Part shown: piece after piece, positions 6,549-13,514 of the stretch
Position numbering within the stretch: the stretch's first letter is position 1
How the letters are laid out: every line of letters starts with the position of its first letter
Assembly (NCBI GenBank): GCA_937952925.1
Contig: CALFYA010000039.1
Coordinates: 1 to 16,266, forward strand
Length of the DNA stretch: 16,266 nucleotides
Origin: an uncultured Moraxellaceae bacterium
GTDB lineage: Bacteria > Pseudomonadota > Gammaproteobacteria > Pseudomonadales > Moraxellaceae
Direction of reading: 5' to 3'
Position numbers and translations under genes: made by a program
The notes under the pieces: model-generated
What the model saw: only the letters and a program-made list of their open reading frames with translations
Told to the model about the DNA's origin: nothing
Databases searched by the model: none

Positions 6549-7265
6549 ATGGGTGCAGTTTTACCAAAATTTGCATTATTGATAGATGCAGACAATGTTT
6601 CACCAGATGTATTGGCACAAGTGATTGAAGAGATAAAATTATTAGGTCAACTGGTTGTTAGAAGAATCTATGGCGATTGGTCACAGCCTTCGTTGAGTTG
6701 CTGGAAGGAGCAGATCCACTTGTATGCCATCGAGCCAATCCAGCAGTTTTCCTATTCGAAAGGTAAAAATTCAACGGATATGGCTTTAACGATTGATGCG
6801 ATGGATTTGTTGTATAAACAACAATTAGATGGATTTTGTTTGCTCTCCAGTGATTGTGACTTTACCCCATTAGCGCTGCGAATCAAGAAACAAGGATTAA
6901 TTTGTTATGGATTTGGTCGCCCACAAACTGCTGACGCATTTCAGCAAGCCTGCGATGAGTTTTACACTATTCATGTGGAAACTATTGCACCAGAAGAGCC
7001 TCGGTCAGCCCCACAGTTGAGAACCAATATCCCAAAGAAAATTATTCCAATACTGCAACAAGCGATTGTACAAGCAGCACAGGCTCGTCCAGATTTAGAT
7101 GGGTGGGCGACTCTAAGTGCTGTTGCCGTACAGGTTCGACAAATTTATCCTGAATTCAGTCACAAGGATTATGGTTGTAGTACTTTTGGTAAACTGATGG
7201 AAAAACATCAAGGCCATTTTAAGTTTAAGGACAAAGGTAGTCTTAGTTATGTGATGAATCGCTAA
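6549..7265 (+). CDS. NYN (PIN-like) nuclease domain protein with C-terminal LOTUS/OST-HTH domain
   Basis: A 238-residue two-domain protein. The NYN domain (about 6-145, LabA-like) has the acidic residues expected of an active metal-dependent nuclease: Asp13 and Asp15 in ALLIDADN, Asp77 and Asp83 in STDMALTIDA, Asp102 and Asp104 in SSDCDFTPLA. The C-terminal part (about 165-236), with WATLSAVAVQVRQIYPEF and YGCSTFGKLMEKH, fits the LOTUS/OST-HTH fold, a proposed RNA or G-quadruplex binder. An RNA-processing or RNA-decay role is therefore likely; the substrate is unknown. GAGG (6540-6543) lies five bases before the ATG. The gene is visibly A/T-rich (21 of 60 bases G/C in 6601-6660, against 31 of 60 in 7501-7560 of holA), which may signal transfer. 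It stands alone and its end overlaps holA by 23 bases. Confidence 0.9.
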   Translation: MGAVLPKFALLIDADNVSPDVLAQVIEEIKLLGQLVVRRIYGDWSQPSLSCWKEQIHLYAIEPIQQFSYSKGKNSTDMALTIDAMDLLYKQQLDGFCLLSSDCDFTPLALRIKKQGLICYGFGRPQTADAFQQACDEFYTIHVETIAPEEPRSAPQLRTNIPKKIIPILQQAIVQAAQARPDLDGWATLSAVAVQVRQIYPEFSHKDYGCSTFGKLMEKHQGHFKFKDKGSLSYVMNR

Positions 7266-8247
7266 ACAACCTTACCCCAGTCCCCGCCAACGCCGTCTGC
7301 AACAACACATCCCACGCCACTTCGCCAGACACCCCTTTGATCGCCTCATCACAACGGCGCAGCAAATCCGGCCAATCTTGCATCTGTGTGGGTGGCAAAC
7401 GGCGCAAGGCACTTTGATACATCGGCAAGCGACTCGGCCAAATGCCCAATTGCTGCGCCGCTTGCGGATTGGCAGCCAGCTGCATCAGCGCCTTCATCTC
7501 TTTGTTGAGTGTCCACAACACCAGCGATGCAGGCTCATCCGACTCCTGCAAAAAGCCCAAAATCTGCACCACACGCTCACGCTGACCTTGTAGCAGCGCA
7601 TCACCCAAATCAAACGTGCTAAAGCGCGATTGCTCCACCAACGCCGGTTGCAAGGCTGCCACATCCACCTCACGGTCAAGCGGATCGTGCAAACTTGCCA
7701 AGCGCAGCAAGGCTTGTTGGGCAGCCAGCAGATTGTTTTGGGTATGCGCCATCAGGGTAGACCATGCTGGCGGCTGCAAGGTCAAACCATGCCCATGAGC
7801 AATCTCAGCAAGCACCGCTTGACGCTCGCGCTCGCTTTGGATCGCCAGTTGCACCGTCGTACCATGTTGTTCAAACAGTTTAAAAAACTTGGTTTTTTGC
7901 GCGGCACTGTCTTGCTTGGGCATCACCACCAGCAAAAAAGTATCGCCGCTGTCTTGCATCCATGTGTCTAGCGCCGCCAAAGTGCTGGCGTCCGGTTTGA
8001 CGCTGCCATGTACTTCAATTGCCAGCGTACTGGCAAACAACGATAAGCTGCCCAATTCACCGAGCACATCACGCCAATCGGCAGGGCTGCTCACATCGAG
8101 CCGTTGCCGCTCTACACCGTGTGCACGCCAATGCTGGCGAAAACGATCCAGCAATTGCTGAGCGAGCAGGGTTTCATCACCATGCAGCAGCCACCCGCCG
8201 CGTGCTTGCGGATACTTGGCGAGGGCATTGCGATAGTCGAGCTTCAT
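7243..8247 (-). CDS. holA: DNA polymerase III delta subunit
   Basis: HolA is the clamp-loader subunit that opens the sliding clamp at replication forks. The 334-residue length is close to the E. coli protein (343). The N-terminal region has the family pattern GWLLHGDETLLAQQLLDRFR (18-37). A beta-sheet segment follows with FLLVVMPKQDSAAQKTKFFKL, and the C-terminal helical domain contains RFSTFDLGDALLQG and LVLWTLNKEMKAL. As usual for delta, no working Walker A is seen. Its ATG overlaps the lptE stop (ATGA), so expression is coupled to the leuS-lptE-holA unit. The last eight codons are encoded opposite the end of the NYN gene, and I see no terminator between the two convergent genes. Confidence 0.94.
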   Translation of the reverse strand: MKLDYRNALAKYPQARGGWLLHGDETLLAQQLLDRFRQHWRAHGVERQRLDVSSPADWRDVLGELGSLSLFASTLAIEVHGSVKPDASTLAALDTWMQDSGDTFLLVVMPKQDSAAQKTKFFKLFEQHGTTVQLAIQSERERQAVLAEIAHGHGLTLQPPAWSTLMAHTQNNLLAAQQALLRLASLHDPLDREVDVAALQPALVEQSRFSTFDLGDALLQGQRERVVQILGFLQESDEPASLVLWTLNKEMKALMQLAANPQAAQQLGIWPSRLPMYQSALRRLPPTQMQDWPDLLRRCDEAIKGVSGEVAWDVLLQTALAGTGVRLFSDSSHN

Positions 8248-8774
8248 GGTGTGGGCAGCTTGGCGACAATTCGACCGGTACTGAGTTGCCGTGCAATCAG
8301 GCTGGCAATTTCTTGATATAGCTCTTGTTTGAGCAAGGCTTCTTGCTGGTTTTCGGTGTTGACGGTGGCAATATCATATTGATAGCTGCGACGTGCCATC
8401 AGGGTGCGTTTGGCACTCAAGGCTTGTCCGGTTTGCGCGTCTTCAAGTTGTACATCCACCGCCAAGCCGAGTTGCACTTCGGTCAGGCGACCGTTGAGCA
8501 ATTGACGTGACGGTCGCACGCTGACAATCCGCAGCACATGGCCTTGGCGTTGATCGAGCTTGATGCCAAGTGGCACCAACTGATTGATCAATGGCTGGCG
8601 TAGCAGATCGGTTTCCGCGCCTGCCGGAATAGACAGCTCAAGATATTCAAACGCAGGTGGAACGTTGTTGCTGGTGCGCAAATGAAAACCACACGCGCTC
8701 AGCAACAACGACCCACTGATCAGGGTGGCAGCCATCAGTTTGCCAAAACGAATCGACCAGACACCTTGCACCAC
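8244..8774 (-). CDS. lptE: LPS-assembly lipoprotein LptE
   Basis: LptE plugs the LptD barrel and helps deliver lipopolysaccharide to the outer leaflet of the outer membrane. The 176-residue protein has a lipoprotein signal: a basic stretch RFGK, a hydrophobic run, and lipobox LSAC with the acylated Cys at residue 28, followed by GFHLR, the usual LptE start of the mature protein. The rest has the family's alpha/beta pattern with Y-Q-Y near the end. The GTG at 8774 was chosen because AAGGAG (8785-8780) stands five bases upstream; the next codon is also GTG and equally possible. An in-frame TTG at 8825 has no ribosome site. It lies 56 bases after leuS and overlaps holA by four bases, a gene order common in gammaproteobacteria. 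Confidence 0.92.
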   Translation of the reverse strand: MVQGVWSIRFGKLMAATLISGSLLLSACGFHLRTSNNVPPAFEYLELSIPAGAETDLLRQPLINQLVPLGIKLDQRQGHVLRIVSVRPSRQLLNGRLTEVQLGLAVDVQLEDAQTGQALSAKRTLMARRSYQYDIATVNTENQQEALLKQELYQEIASLIARQLSTGRIVAKLPTP

Positions 8775-8830
8775 ACCTACTCCTTGATTGCTGGATTGGC
8801 GGCTGTATCCACGCGATACAGCCAAGCCCG

Positions 8831-11455
8831 TTAGACCACCAAGTTGACCAATTTGCCTTTGACCACGATCTCTTTTTTGGTCGCGCCGGTCAAAAACTTT
8901 TGCACATCGGGCAGCGCTTTGGCGAGGGCTTTGAGTTCATCGTCACTGATGTCTACGCCCACGTCGAGCTTGCCACGCAGCTTGCCATTGACTTGCACCA
9001 CGATGGTTTGGGTGGTTTTGGTCAGGGCGGCAGCATCCACCGCAGGGAACGCCGCGCTCATCGCATCAATGCCAAACTGTGCCAACAAGGTTTGCGCCAA
9101 GTGTGGGGCAAACGGCGTCAGCAAAATCAGCAAAGTGGTGATCGCTTCACGCGCCACCGCACGGCTATTGGGCGTGCTGGCCTCAAATTTGATCAAGGCG
9201 TTGGACAGTTCCATCAGCGCCGCCACCGCAGTGTTAAACGATTGACGCTCGTGGATATCTGCTTCGATTTTGCCAATCGTTTCGTGCAATTTGCGGCGCA
9301 CATCACGATCCGCATCGGTGAGGCTGGTCAGATCGAGTGCAGGCACATCACCGCCTTCAAGATGCGAAGTCGCCAAACGCCAGACCCGCTTTAAGAAACG
9401 GTTGGAGCCTTCTACACCAGCGTCCGACCATTCCAAAGATTGATCGGGTGGTGCGGCAAACATCATAAACACACGGGCAGTATCCGCGCCGTATTGGTCG
9501 ATAATCGCTTGTGGATCAACCCCGTTGTTTTTCGATTTGGACATTTTTTCCATGCCACCAATCGACACCGGTTGACCGTCAGCCTTCAAACGTGCAGCGA
9601 GTACACGGCTACGCTCGTCTTTGTCTAGCTCCACATCGGCAGGGTTAAACCAGATTTTTTTGCCCGACGCATCGGTACGGTAGAAGGTATCGGCGAGCAC
9701 CATGCCTTGGGTCAGCAAACGTTTAAACGGCTCACTGCCCACATCGGTACCGGCAAACACCCCTGCATCACGCATCAGCTTGTGGAAGAACCGCGCATAC
9801 AGCAAATGCAAAATCGCATGCTCGACGCCGCCGACATACTGATCGACGGGCAGCCAGCTTTGCGCCGCAGCGGTATCCACCATGCCACCAGTAAATTGTG
9901 GCGAGGCATAGCGGGCGTAGTACCAGCTTGATTCGACAAAGGTGTCGAGCGTGTCGGTTTCACGACGTGCCGCGCCACCGCAGCTGGGGCAGGTGGTTTG
10001 ATAAAATTCTGGCATCTTCGCCAATGGATTGCCTGAGCCATCGGGCACCACGTCGGTGGGCAACACCACCGGCAGTTGATCTTCGGGCACTGGCACTTGA
10101 CCACAAGTGTCGCAGTTGATCATCGGGATTGGGCAGCCCCAATAGCGTTGGCGTGAGACGCCCCAATCGCGCAGACGGAATTGCACTTTGCCTTGTGCCA
10201 AGCCTTGTGGTTCGAGTTTGGCGAGCAGGGCGTTGTACACACCGTCAAAATCCAAACCATCAAACTCACCGGAATTGACCAGCACGCCACGCTCGGTATA
10301 AGCGGCGCTAGACAGATCAAAACCTTCAGGGGTAGCAATCACTTGTTTGATTGGCAGGCTGTATTTTTGGGCAAATTCAAAATCACGTTCGTCGTGCGCC
10401 GCCACCGCCATCACCGCACCAGAGCCGTAGCTCATCAGCACATAGTTGGCGACCCAGACCGGTACGTTTTCGCCTGTCACCGGATGTTGCACAGACAAGC
10501 CAGTAGCCATGCCTTTTTTCTCAGCAGTGGCGATATCAGCTTCGGCAACCGAGCCTTTGCGGCATTCGTCGATAAAGGCTTGTAGCTCAGGATTATTTGC
10601 CGCCGCTTTGCTCGCCAGTGGATGCTCCGCCGCCACGGCGACATAAGTCACGCCCATCAAGGTGTCGGGGCGGGTGGTAAACACACTAAGGCCGCCAGTT
10701 TCACCGTCGATGCTATACGGGAAGGTGATGTCCATCCCTGTCGAGCGGCCAATCCAGTTTTTTTGCATGGCGATGACTTGCTGAGGCCAGCCGTCTGCCA
10801 AGGTGTCCAGATCATCGAGCAGCTCTTGGGCGTAGTCGGTGATGCGGAAGTAGTACATCGGGATGTCACGTTTTTCCACCAAGGCACCGGAGCGCCAGCC
10901 ACGCCCATCAATCACTTGCTCATTGGCGAGGACGGTTTGATCAATTGGATCCCAGTTGACAGTGGACAGTTTGCGGTAGATCAAGCCTTTTTTATACAAC
11001 TGTACAAACAGCCATTGCTCCCAGCGATAGTATTCAGGGGTGCAAGTGGCAATTTCGCGTGACCAATCAATCGCCAAGCCCAGTGACTTGAGCTGATTGC
11101 GCATGTAGTCGATATTTTCAAACGTCCATTTGGCCGGTGCGACATTGTGCGCAATTGCGGCATTTTCGGCCGGCAGGCCAAACGCATCCCAGCCCATCGG
11201 CTGCATGACGGTGTCACCTTTTAAGCGATAAAAACGTGACAGCACATCGCCAATAGTGTAGTTGCGCACATGCCCCATGTGCAGCTTGCCCGATGGATAC
11301 GGGAACATCGACAGCACATAACGATGTGCACCAGTCGGCTCATTGGGAGCCGCAAAACAATTGCGCGCCGTCCAATCCGCTTGGACGACAGATTCGATTT
11401 GATTGGGTTGGTATTCAGCCGACAATGGGGTCGACGATGCAGCAGCGTCAGTCAT
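8831..11455 (-). CDS. leuS: Leucyl-tRNA synthetase
   Basis: LeuS attaches leucine to tRNA-Leu in the cytoplasm. The 874-residue length fits bacterial LeuRS (E. coli 860). The class I signatures are HMGH (59-62, in PSGKLHMGHVRNY) and KMSKS (637-641). The editing domain shows TTRPDTLMG and AVAAHDERD, so mischarged tRNA should be cleared. A zinc-type cluster is visible in INCDTCGQVPVP and TCPSCGG. The C-terminal domain ends KGKLVNLVV. The ATG at 11455 has no strong ribosome site nearby, but it precedes the conserved YQPNQIES segment at the right distance. It leads the leuS-lptE-holA unit and lies 97 bases after the unrecognised upstream gene. Confidence 0.98.
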   Translation of the reverse strand: MTDAAASSTPLSAEYQPNQIESVVQADWTARNCFAAPNEPTGAHRYVLSMFPYPSGKLHMGHVRNYTIGDVLSRFYRLKGDTVMQPMGWDAFGLPAENAAIAHNVAPAKWTFENIDYMRNQLKSLGLAIDWSREIATCTPEYYRWEQWLFVQLYKKGLIYRKLSTVNWDPIDQTVLANEQVIDGRGWRSGALVEKRDIPMYYFRITDYAQELLDDLDTLADGWPQQVIAMQKNWIGRSTGMDITFPYSIDGETGGLSVFTTRPDTLMGVTYVAVAAEHPLASKAAANNPELQAFIDECRKGSVAEADIATAEKKGMATGLSVQHPVTGENVPVWVANYVLMSYGSGAVMAVAAHDERDFEFAQKYSLPIKQVIATPEGFDLSSAAYTERGVLVNSGEFDGLDFDGVYNALLAKLEPQGLAQGKVQFRLRDWGVSRQRYWGCPIPMINCDTCGQVPVPEDQLPVVLPTDVVPDGSGNPLAKMPEFYQTTCPSCGGAARRETDTLDTFVESSWYYARYASPQFTGGMVDTAAAQSWLPVDQYVGGVEHAILHLLYARFFHKLMRDAGVFAGTDVGSEPFKRLLTQGMVLADTFYRTDASGKKIWFNPADVELDKDERSRVLAARLKADGQPVSIGGMEKMSKSKNNGVDPQAIIDQYGADTARVFMMFAAPPDQSLEWSDAGVEGSNRFLKRVWRLATSHLEGGDVPALDLTSLTDADRDVRRKLHETIGKIEADIHERQSFNTAVAALMELSNALIKFEASTPNSRAVAREAITTLLILLTPFAPHLAQTLLAQFGIDAMSAAFPAVDAAALTKTTQTIVVQVNGKLRGKLDVGVDISDDELKALAKALPDVQKFLTGATKKEIVVKGKLVNLVV

Positions 11456-11552
11456 AGCAGCACAAGACGATCACAAAAATAAGATCGCCAAGCATAGCCT
11501 AAAACCAATGGTTTGGGGGGAGGGTTTGGGGAAAAACGGCGTCGGGCGTGCC

Positions 11553-12089
11553 CTAATCACCGTCGGCCAAATCAGAATCGAGTTGTGAGGGATTGGTGGC
11601 TTCCAAATGCTCTAGATCCATCGGTCTAGGTAGATCACGGTAGTACACCGCAAATTCATGCCCAACCAGCACCAAGTGACCGGTCAAATCAGGGTGATTC
11701 GGCCAGTCTTCGACTTGTGCCATCACATAGTGATAATCCCACTCGTAGCTATCGTGCAGATCGGTAAAGCGCACAAACGAGAGAATCACGTTCTCGTGCC
11801 GCTCCACAATCCAATCTTGCCACTCATGGATGTTGGGATCTGCACACACCCGAATCTGCACATCTTGGTGCAGATTGAGCCGTATGGCGATAGCAGATTG
11901 GCGGATGCCATAGGGCAGCATGTCGTGGATGCCTGCCAACTCACTCATGGCTTGAAACAGACGCGCTTCAACCGGCGCATACAAATTGAGCGCATGGCGA
12001 TTGCGGATGGGATCATCCTGATGGAAAAACTGGTTATACAGCTCACGACTGGCACGCCGAAAGTCATGCAACATGTGGTCAATCATCAT
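11553..12089 (-). CDS. Unrecognised cytoplasmic protein
   Basis: I do not recognise this 178-residue protein. It has no signal peptide or membrane segment and is rich in His, Asp, Glu and aromatic residues. Notable stretches are EWQDWIVERHENVILSFVRF, DSYEWDYHYVMAQVEDWP and GHLVLVGHEFAVYYRDL; the last two read as beta strands. The tail is acidic (SDLADGD). It is the third gene of a minus-strand group after two DUF4124-type genes, starting 33 bases after the second. The ATG at 12089 was chosen because AAGAGG (12104-12099) lies nine bases upstream; an earlier in-frame ATG at 12098 would directly abut that site. The protein-like composition and gene spacing make it a real gene; its function is unknown. 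Confidence 0.75.
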   Translation of the reverse strand: MMIDHMLHDFRRASRELYNQFFHQDDPIRNRHALNLYAPVEARLFQAMSELAGIHDMLPYGIRQSAIAIRLNLHQDVQIRVCADPNIHEWQDWIVERHENVILSFVRFTDLHDSYEWDYHYVMAQVEDWPNHPDLTGHLVLVGHEFAVYYRDLPRPMDLEHLEATNPSQLDSDLADGD

Positions 12090-12122
12090 CGCGGCCATCC
12101 TCTTGGGTTGTGCGCTGAGGGC

Positions 12123-12569
12123 TTACTCGCAGCCCTTGGCCATGTCTTGATATTGTTTTTGCCGCTCTAGACGAGTGTTTTCATCCAGACTGCGGCGCTC
12201 GCCTTTCTCATCGACCTCATAAACCCGTTGACCTGTTGCAAGGGTTTCATTGACTTGTTTGACTTGATTGCACTCTTGAGCCGAGAGCTTACGGCCACCT
12301 TCAGTGCCCATTTCTTTGACTTTGGGTGGGGTTTTGCCATCGGTCGCAGGTGCGGGACTCGCTGCAGCACGGCTTGCTGCAACCGCACTTGGTGGCAAAC
12401 GCCCATCGACACGGACTTTTTGACATTGTTGTCCTGAGATGGGCAGCGCCACATATTGGGGAATGCCTTGTGCGCTTTTGCACTTGTAGACGGTTTGAGC
12501 GGCAAACGCTGTATGGATGCTGCATGCGAGGATTGTCGTTGCCCAGATCAGGGTGGATTTCATAAACAT
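12123..12569 (-). CDS. Secreted protein, DUF4124-like, Cys-rich
   Basis: A 148-residue protein with a signal peptide: a Lys near the start, the hydrophobic run LIWATTILACSI, and a likely cleavage site after TAFA. The mature part opens QTVYKCKSAQGIPQYVALP, a divergent form of the DUF4124 opening (Y-K-x-x-x-x-x-G-x-x-x-Y). It then has an Ala/Pro linker and a charged helical C-terminal half. Four Cys remain in the mature chain (YKC, QQC, QEC, KGC), enough for two disulfides in the periplasm. The start is uncertain: ATG at 12584 overlaps the previous stop (TAATG) but gives an acidic n-region, while 12569 and 12563 give normal signal peptides. I chose 12569 for a weak GGAUGA upstream. No function is known. 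Confidence 0.75.
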   Translation of the reverse strand: MFMKSTLIWATTILACSIHTAFAAQTVYKCKSAQGIPQYVALPISGQQCQKVRVDGRLPPSAVAASRAAASPAPATDGKTPPKVKEMGTEGGRKLSAQECNQVKQVNETLATGQRVYEVDEKGERRSLDENTRLERQKQYQDMAKGCE

Positions 12570-12583
12570 TTTGAGGTCATCCA

Positions 12584-12964
12584 TTACTTGTTGGAGGGAG
12601 CAACGCTGTCATTGTTGAAAGTCGCTGGCTGATCGGGTGTGGCAGCTGTGGGTGTGGATGGTGATGAAGCAACTGCGCTAGCTGTGGCAGTGGTATTTGT
12701 GAGCGCATTGGTCGTGGGCTCGGGTTGAGTGGTGGGGTCGGCAGAGCCGCGATTGCGCACATCGGCAGGCACATGCGTGCTGACCCGAATGCTTTTGAGC
12801 ACTTTACGGGCATTGGCAGGAGGGGGATTTTGGGTGTATTGCATCGTACCGTTGTGATCAATCCATTTGTAATAGTTGTCCGCAGCAAAGGCTGTCGAGG
12901 ATAGTCCGATTACGCTACACATCAAAATGCTGGCTATTTGCTGCACGGTGATGATTTGCCCCAT
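12584..12964 (-). CDS. Secreted DUF4124-domain protein
   Basis: A 126-residue exported protein. The signal peptide ends at SSTAFA, and the mature chain starts ADNYYKWIDHNGTMQYTQNPPP, a classic DUF4124 motif (Y-K-W-x-D-x-x-G-x-x-x-Y-x-x-x-P-P). DUF4124 is a small beta domain found in periplasmic proteins of proteobacteria; its role is unknown. The second half is low-complexity, rich in Thr, Ala, Pro and Asn, and probably disordered. AGGAG lies only three bases before the ATG, a short spacing; an in-frame GTG six codons later is an alternative. The n-region lacks a basic residue, which is unusual. The stop overlaps a possible start of the next gene by one base, so they form an operon. Confidence 0.82.
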   Translation of the reverse strand: MGQIITVQQIASILMCSVIGLSSTAFAADNYYKWIDHNGTMQYTQNPPPANARKVLKSIRVSTHVPADVRNRGSADPTTQPEPTTNALTNTTATASAVASSPSTPTAATPDQPATFNNDSVAPSNK

Positions 12965-13007
12965 GCCATACGCTCCTGAGGTTTGTTTTGGTCTTCCGTT
13001 GGACTGT

Positions 13008-13078
13008 AAAGATGGATTCGGGAGATATCAATATCATCCTGACATTTGCCAACAAAACCCCATCACAGATCCATCTTT
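13008..13078. promoter_or_regulatory. 10-bp inverted repeat flanking the DUF4124 operon promoter
   Basis: AAAGATGGAT (13008-13017) and its exact complement ATCCATCTTT (13069-13078) flank 51 bases. Within them lies a smaller inverted repeat GATATCAATATC (13024-13035) and the candidate minus-strand promoter. The placement suggests paired binding sites around a promoter rather than an RNA hairpin. Confidence 0.45.
13025..13052 (-). promoter_or_regulatory. Candidate promoter of the DUF4124 operon
   Basis: On the minus strand TTGGCA (13052-13047) and TGATAT (13030-13025) are spaced by 16 bases. The -35 match is good and the -10 match weak. Transcription would begin near 13018, about 54 bases before the first gene. 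Confidence 0.35.
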
Positions 13079-13153
13079 CGACATGATGCGATTTATTCTG
13101 ATGTAAACACCCCATGAATACCAGCATGGTGCACAAAAAAACCGCTTTTTGCC

Positions 13154-13182
13154 TTGACACAGGGCACAACGCGCACAAAAAT
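13154..13182 (+). promoter_or_regulatory. ilvI: Candidate ilvIH promoter
   Basis: A perfect -35 TTGACA (13154-13159), an ideal 17-base spacer and a -10-like AAAAAT (13177-13182) lie upstream of ilvI. Transcription from near 13189 would give a leader of about 275 bases. In the stretch 12965-13464 I see this promoter, the inverted repeat, and a small hydrophobic reading frame, but no established gene. Confidence 0.5.
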
Positions 13183-13322
13183 AGCCCCTTTTCAGGCTTT
13201 GAGTCATTGAGCCGATCACCCTTCGGTTTTGATGACCCTGACTCTGGCAGAGGCCGCACCCCACACGGGCGCGTGTCAGACGCCGGGCAAAATTCCTTCT
13301 AAGCGGAATAGCCCTTTACGAT

Positions 13323-13514
13323 GTGGCGGCCACACTTGCCGCGGGCATCGCCTTTGTGTTTCTGCCAGACGCGGTTTATTCATGGCTCAATCATGGGATT
13401 GGGCTGATCGTTGTCGCTGGCTGTCTATTCATAACCACAGTCAGCCCTACTCAGGGTGAGTCGATTGGAACTGTTATCTGGTGGAGAGATGCTCATTCGC
13501 GCGTTGGCGGATGA
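13323..13514 (+). CDS. Possible small hydrophobic protein or leader peptide before ilvI
   Basis: A GTG-initiated frame of 63 codons overlaps the start of ilvI by 50 bases in another frame. Its translation is hydrophobic and coding-like: TLAAGIAFVFLP, then HGIGLIVVAGCLFITTV, two possible membrane segments rich in Ile, Val and Leu. The frame is open without a stop from 13242, but no ATG is present and no ribosome site stands at a proper distance from the GTG. It could be a leader peptide, a remnant of an older gene, or chance. Low confidence. Confidence 0.25.
   Translation: MAATLAAGIAFVFLPDAVYSWLNHGIGLIVVAGCLFITTVSPTQGESIGTVIWWRDAHSRVGG
13445..13456 (+). promoter_or_regulatory. Small hairpin that could mask the ilvI ribosome site
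   Basis: CCCT (13445-13448) can pair with AGGG (13453-13456), the beginning of the ilvI ribosome site AGGGTGAG (13453-13460). The same CCC is part of CAGCCC (13442-13447), which can instead pair with GGGCTG (13401-13406) or partly with GGCTG (13419-13423). The pairings exclude each other. Stems are short, so this is only suggestive. Confidence 0.25.

Noticed and set aside
11532..11552. A terminator after the unrecognised gene (GGGCACGCCC region followed by five T on the minus strand).
   Set aside because: The possible stems are three to four base pairs with poor loops, too weak to claim.
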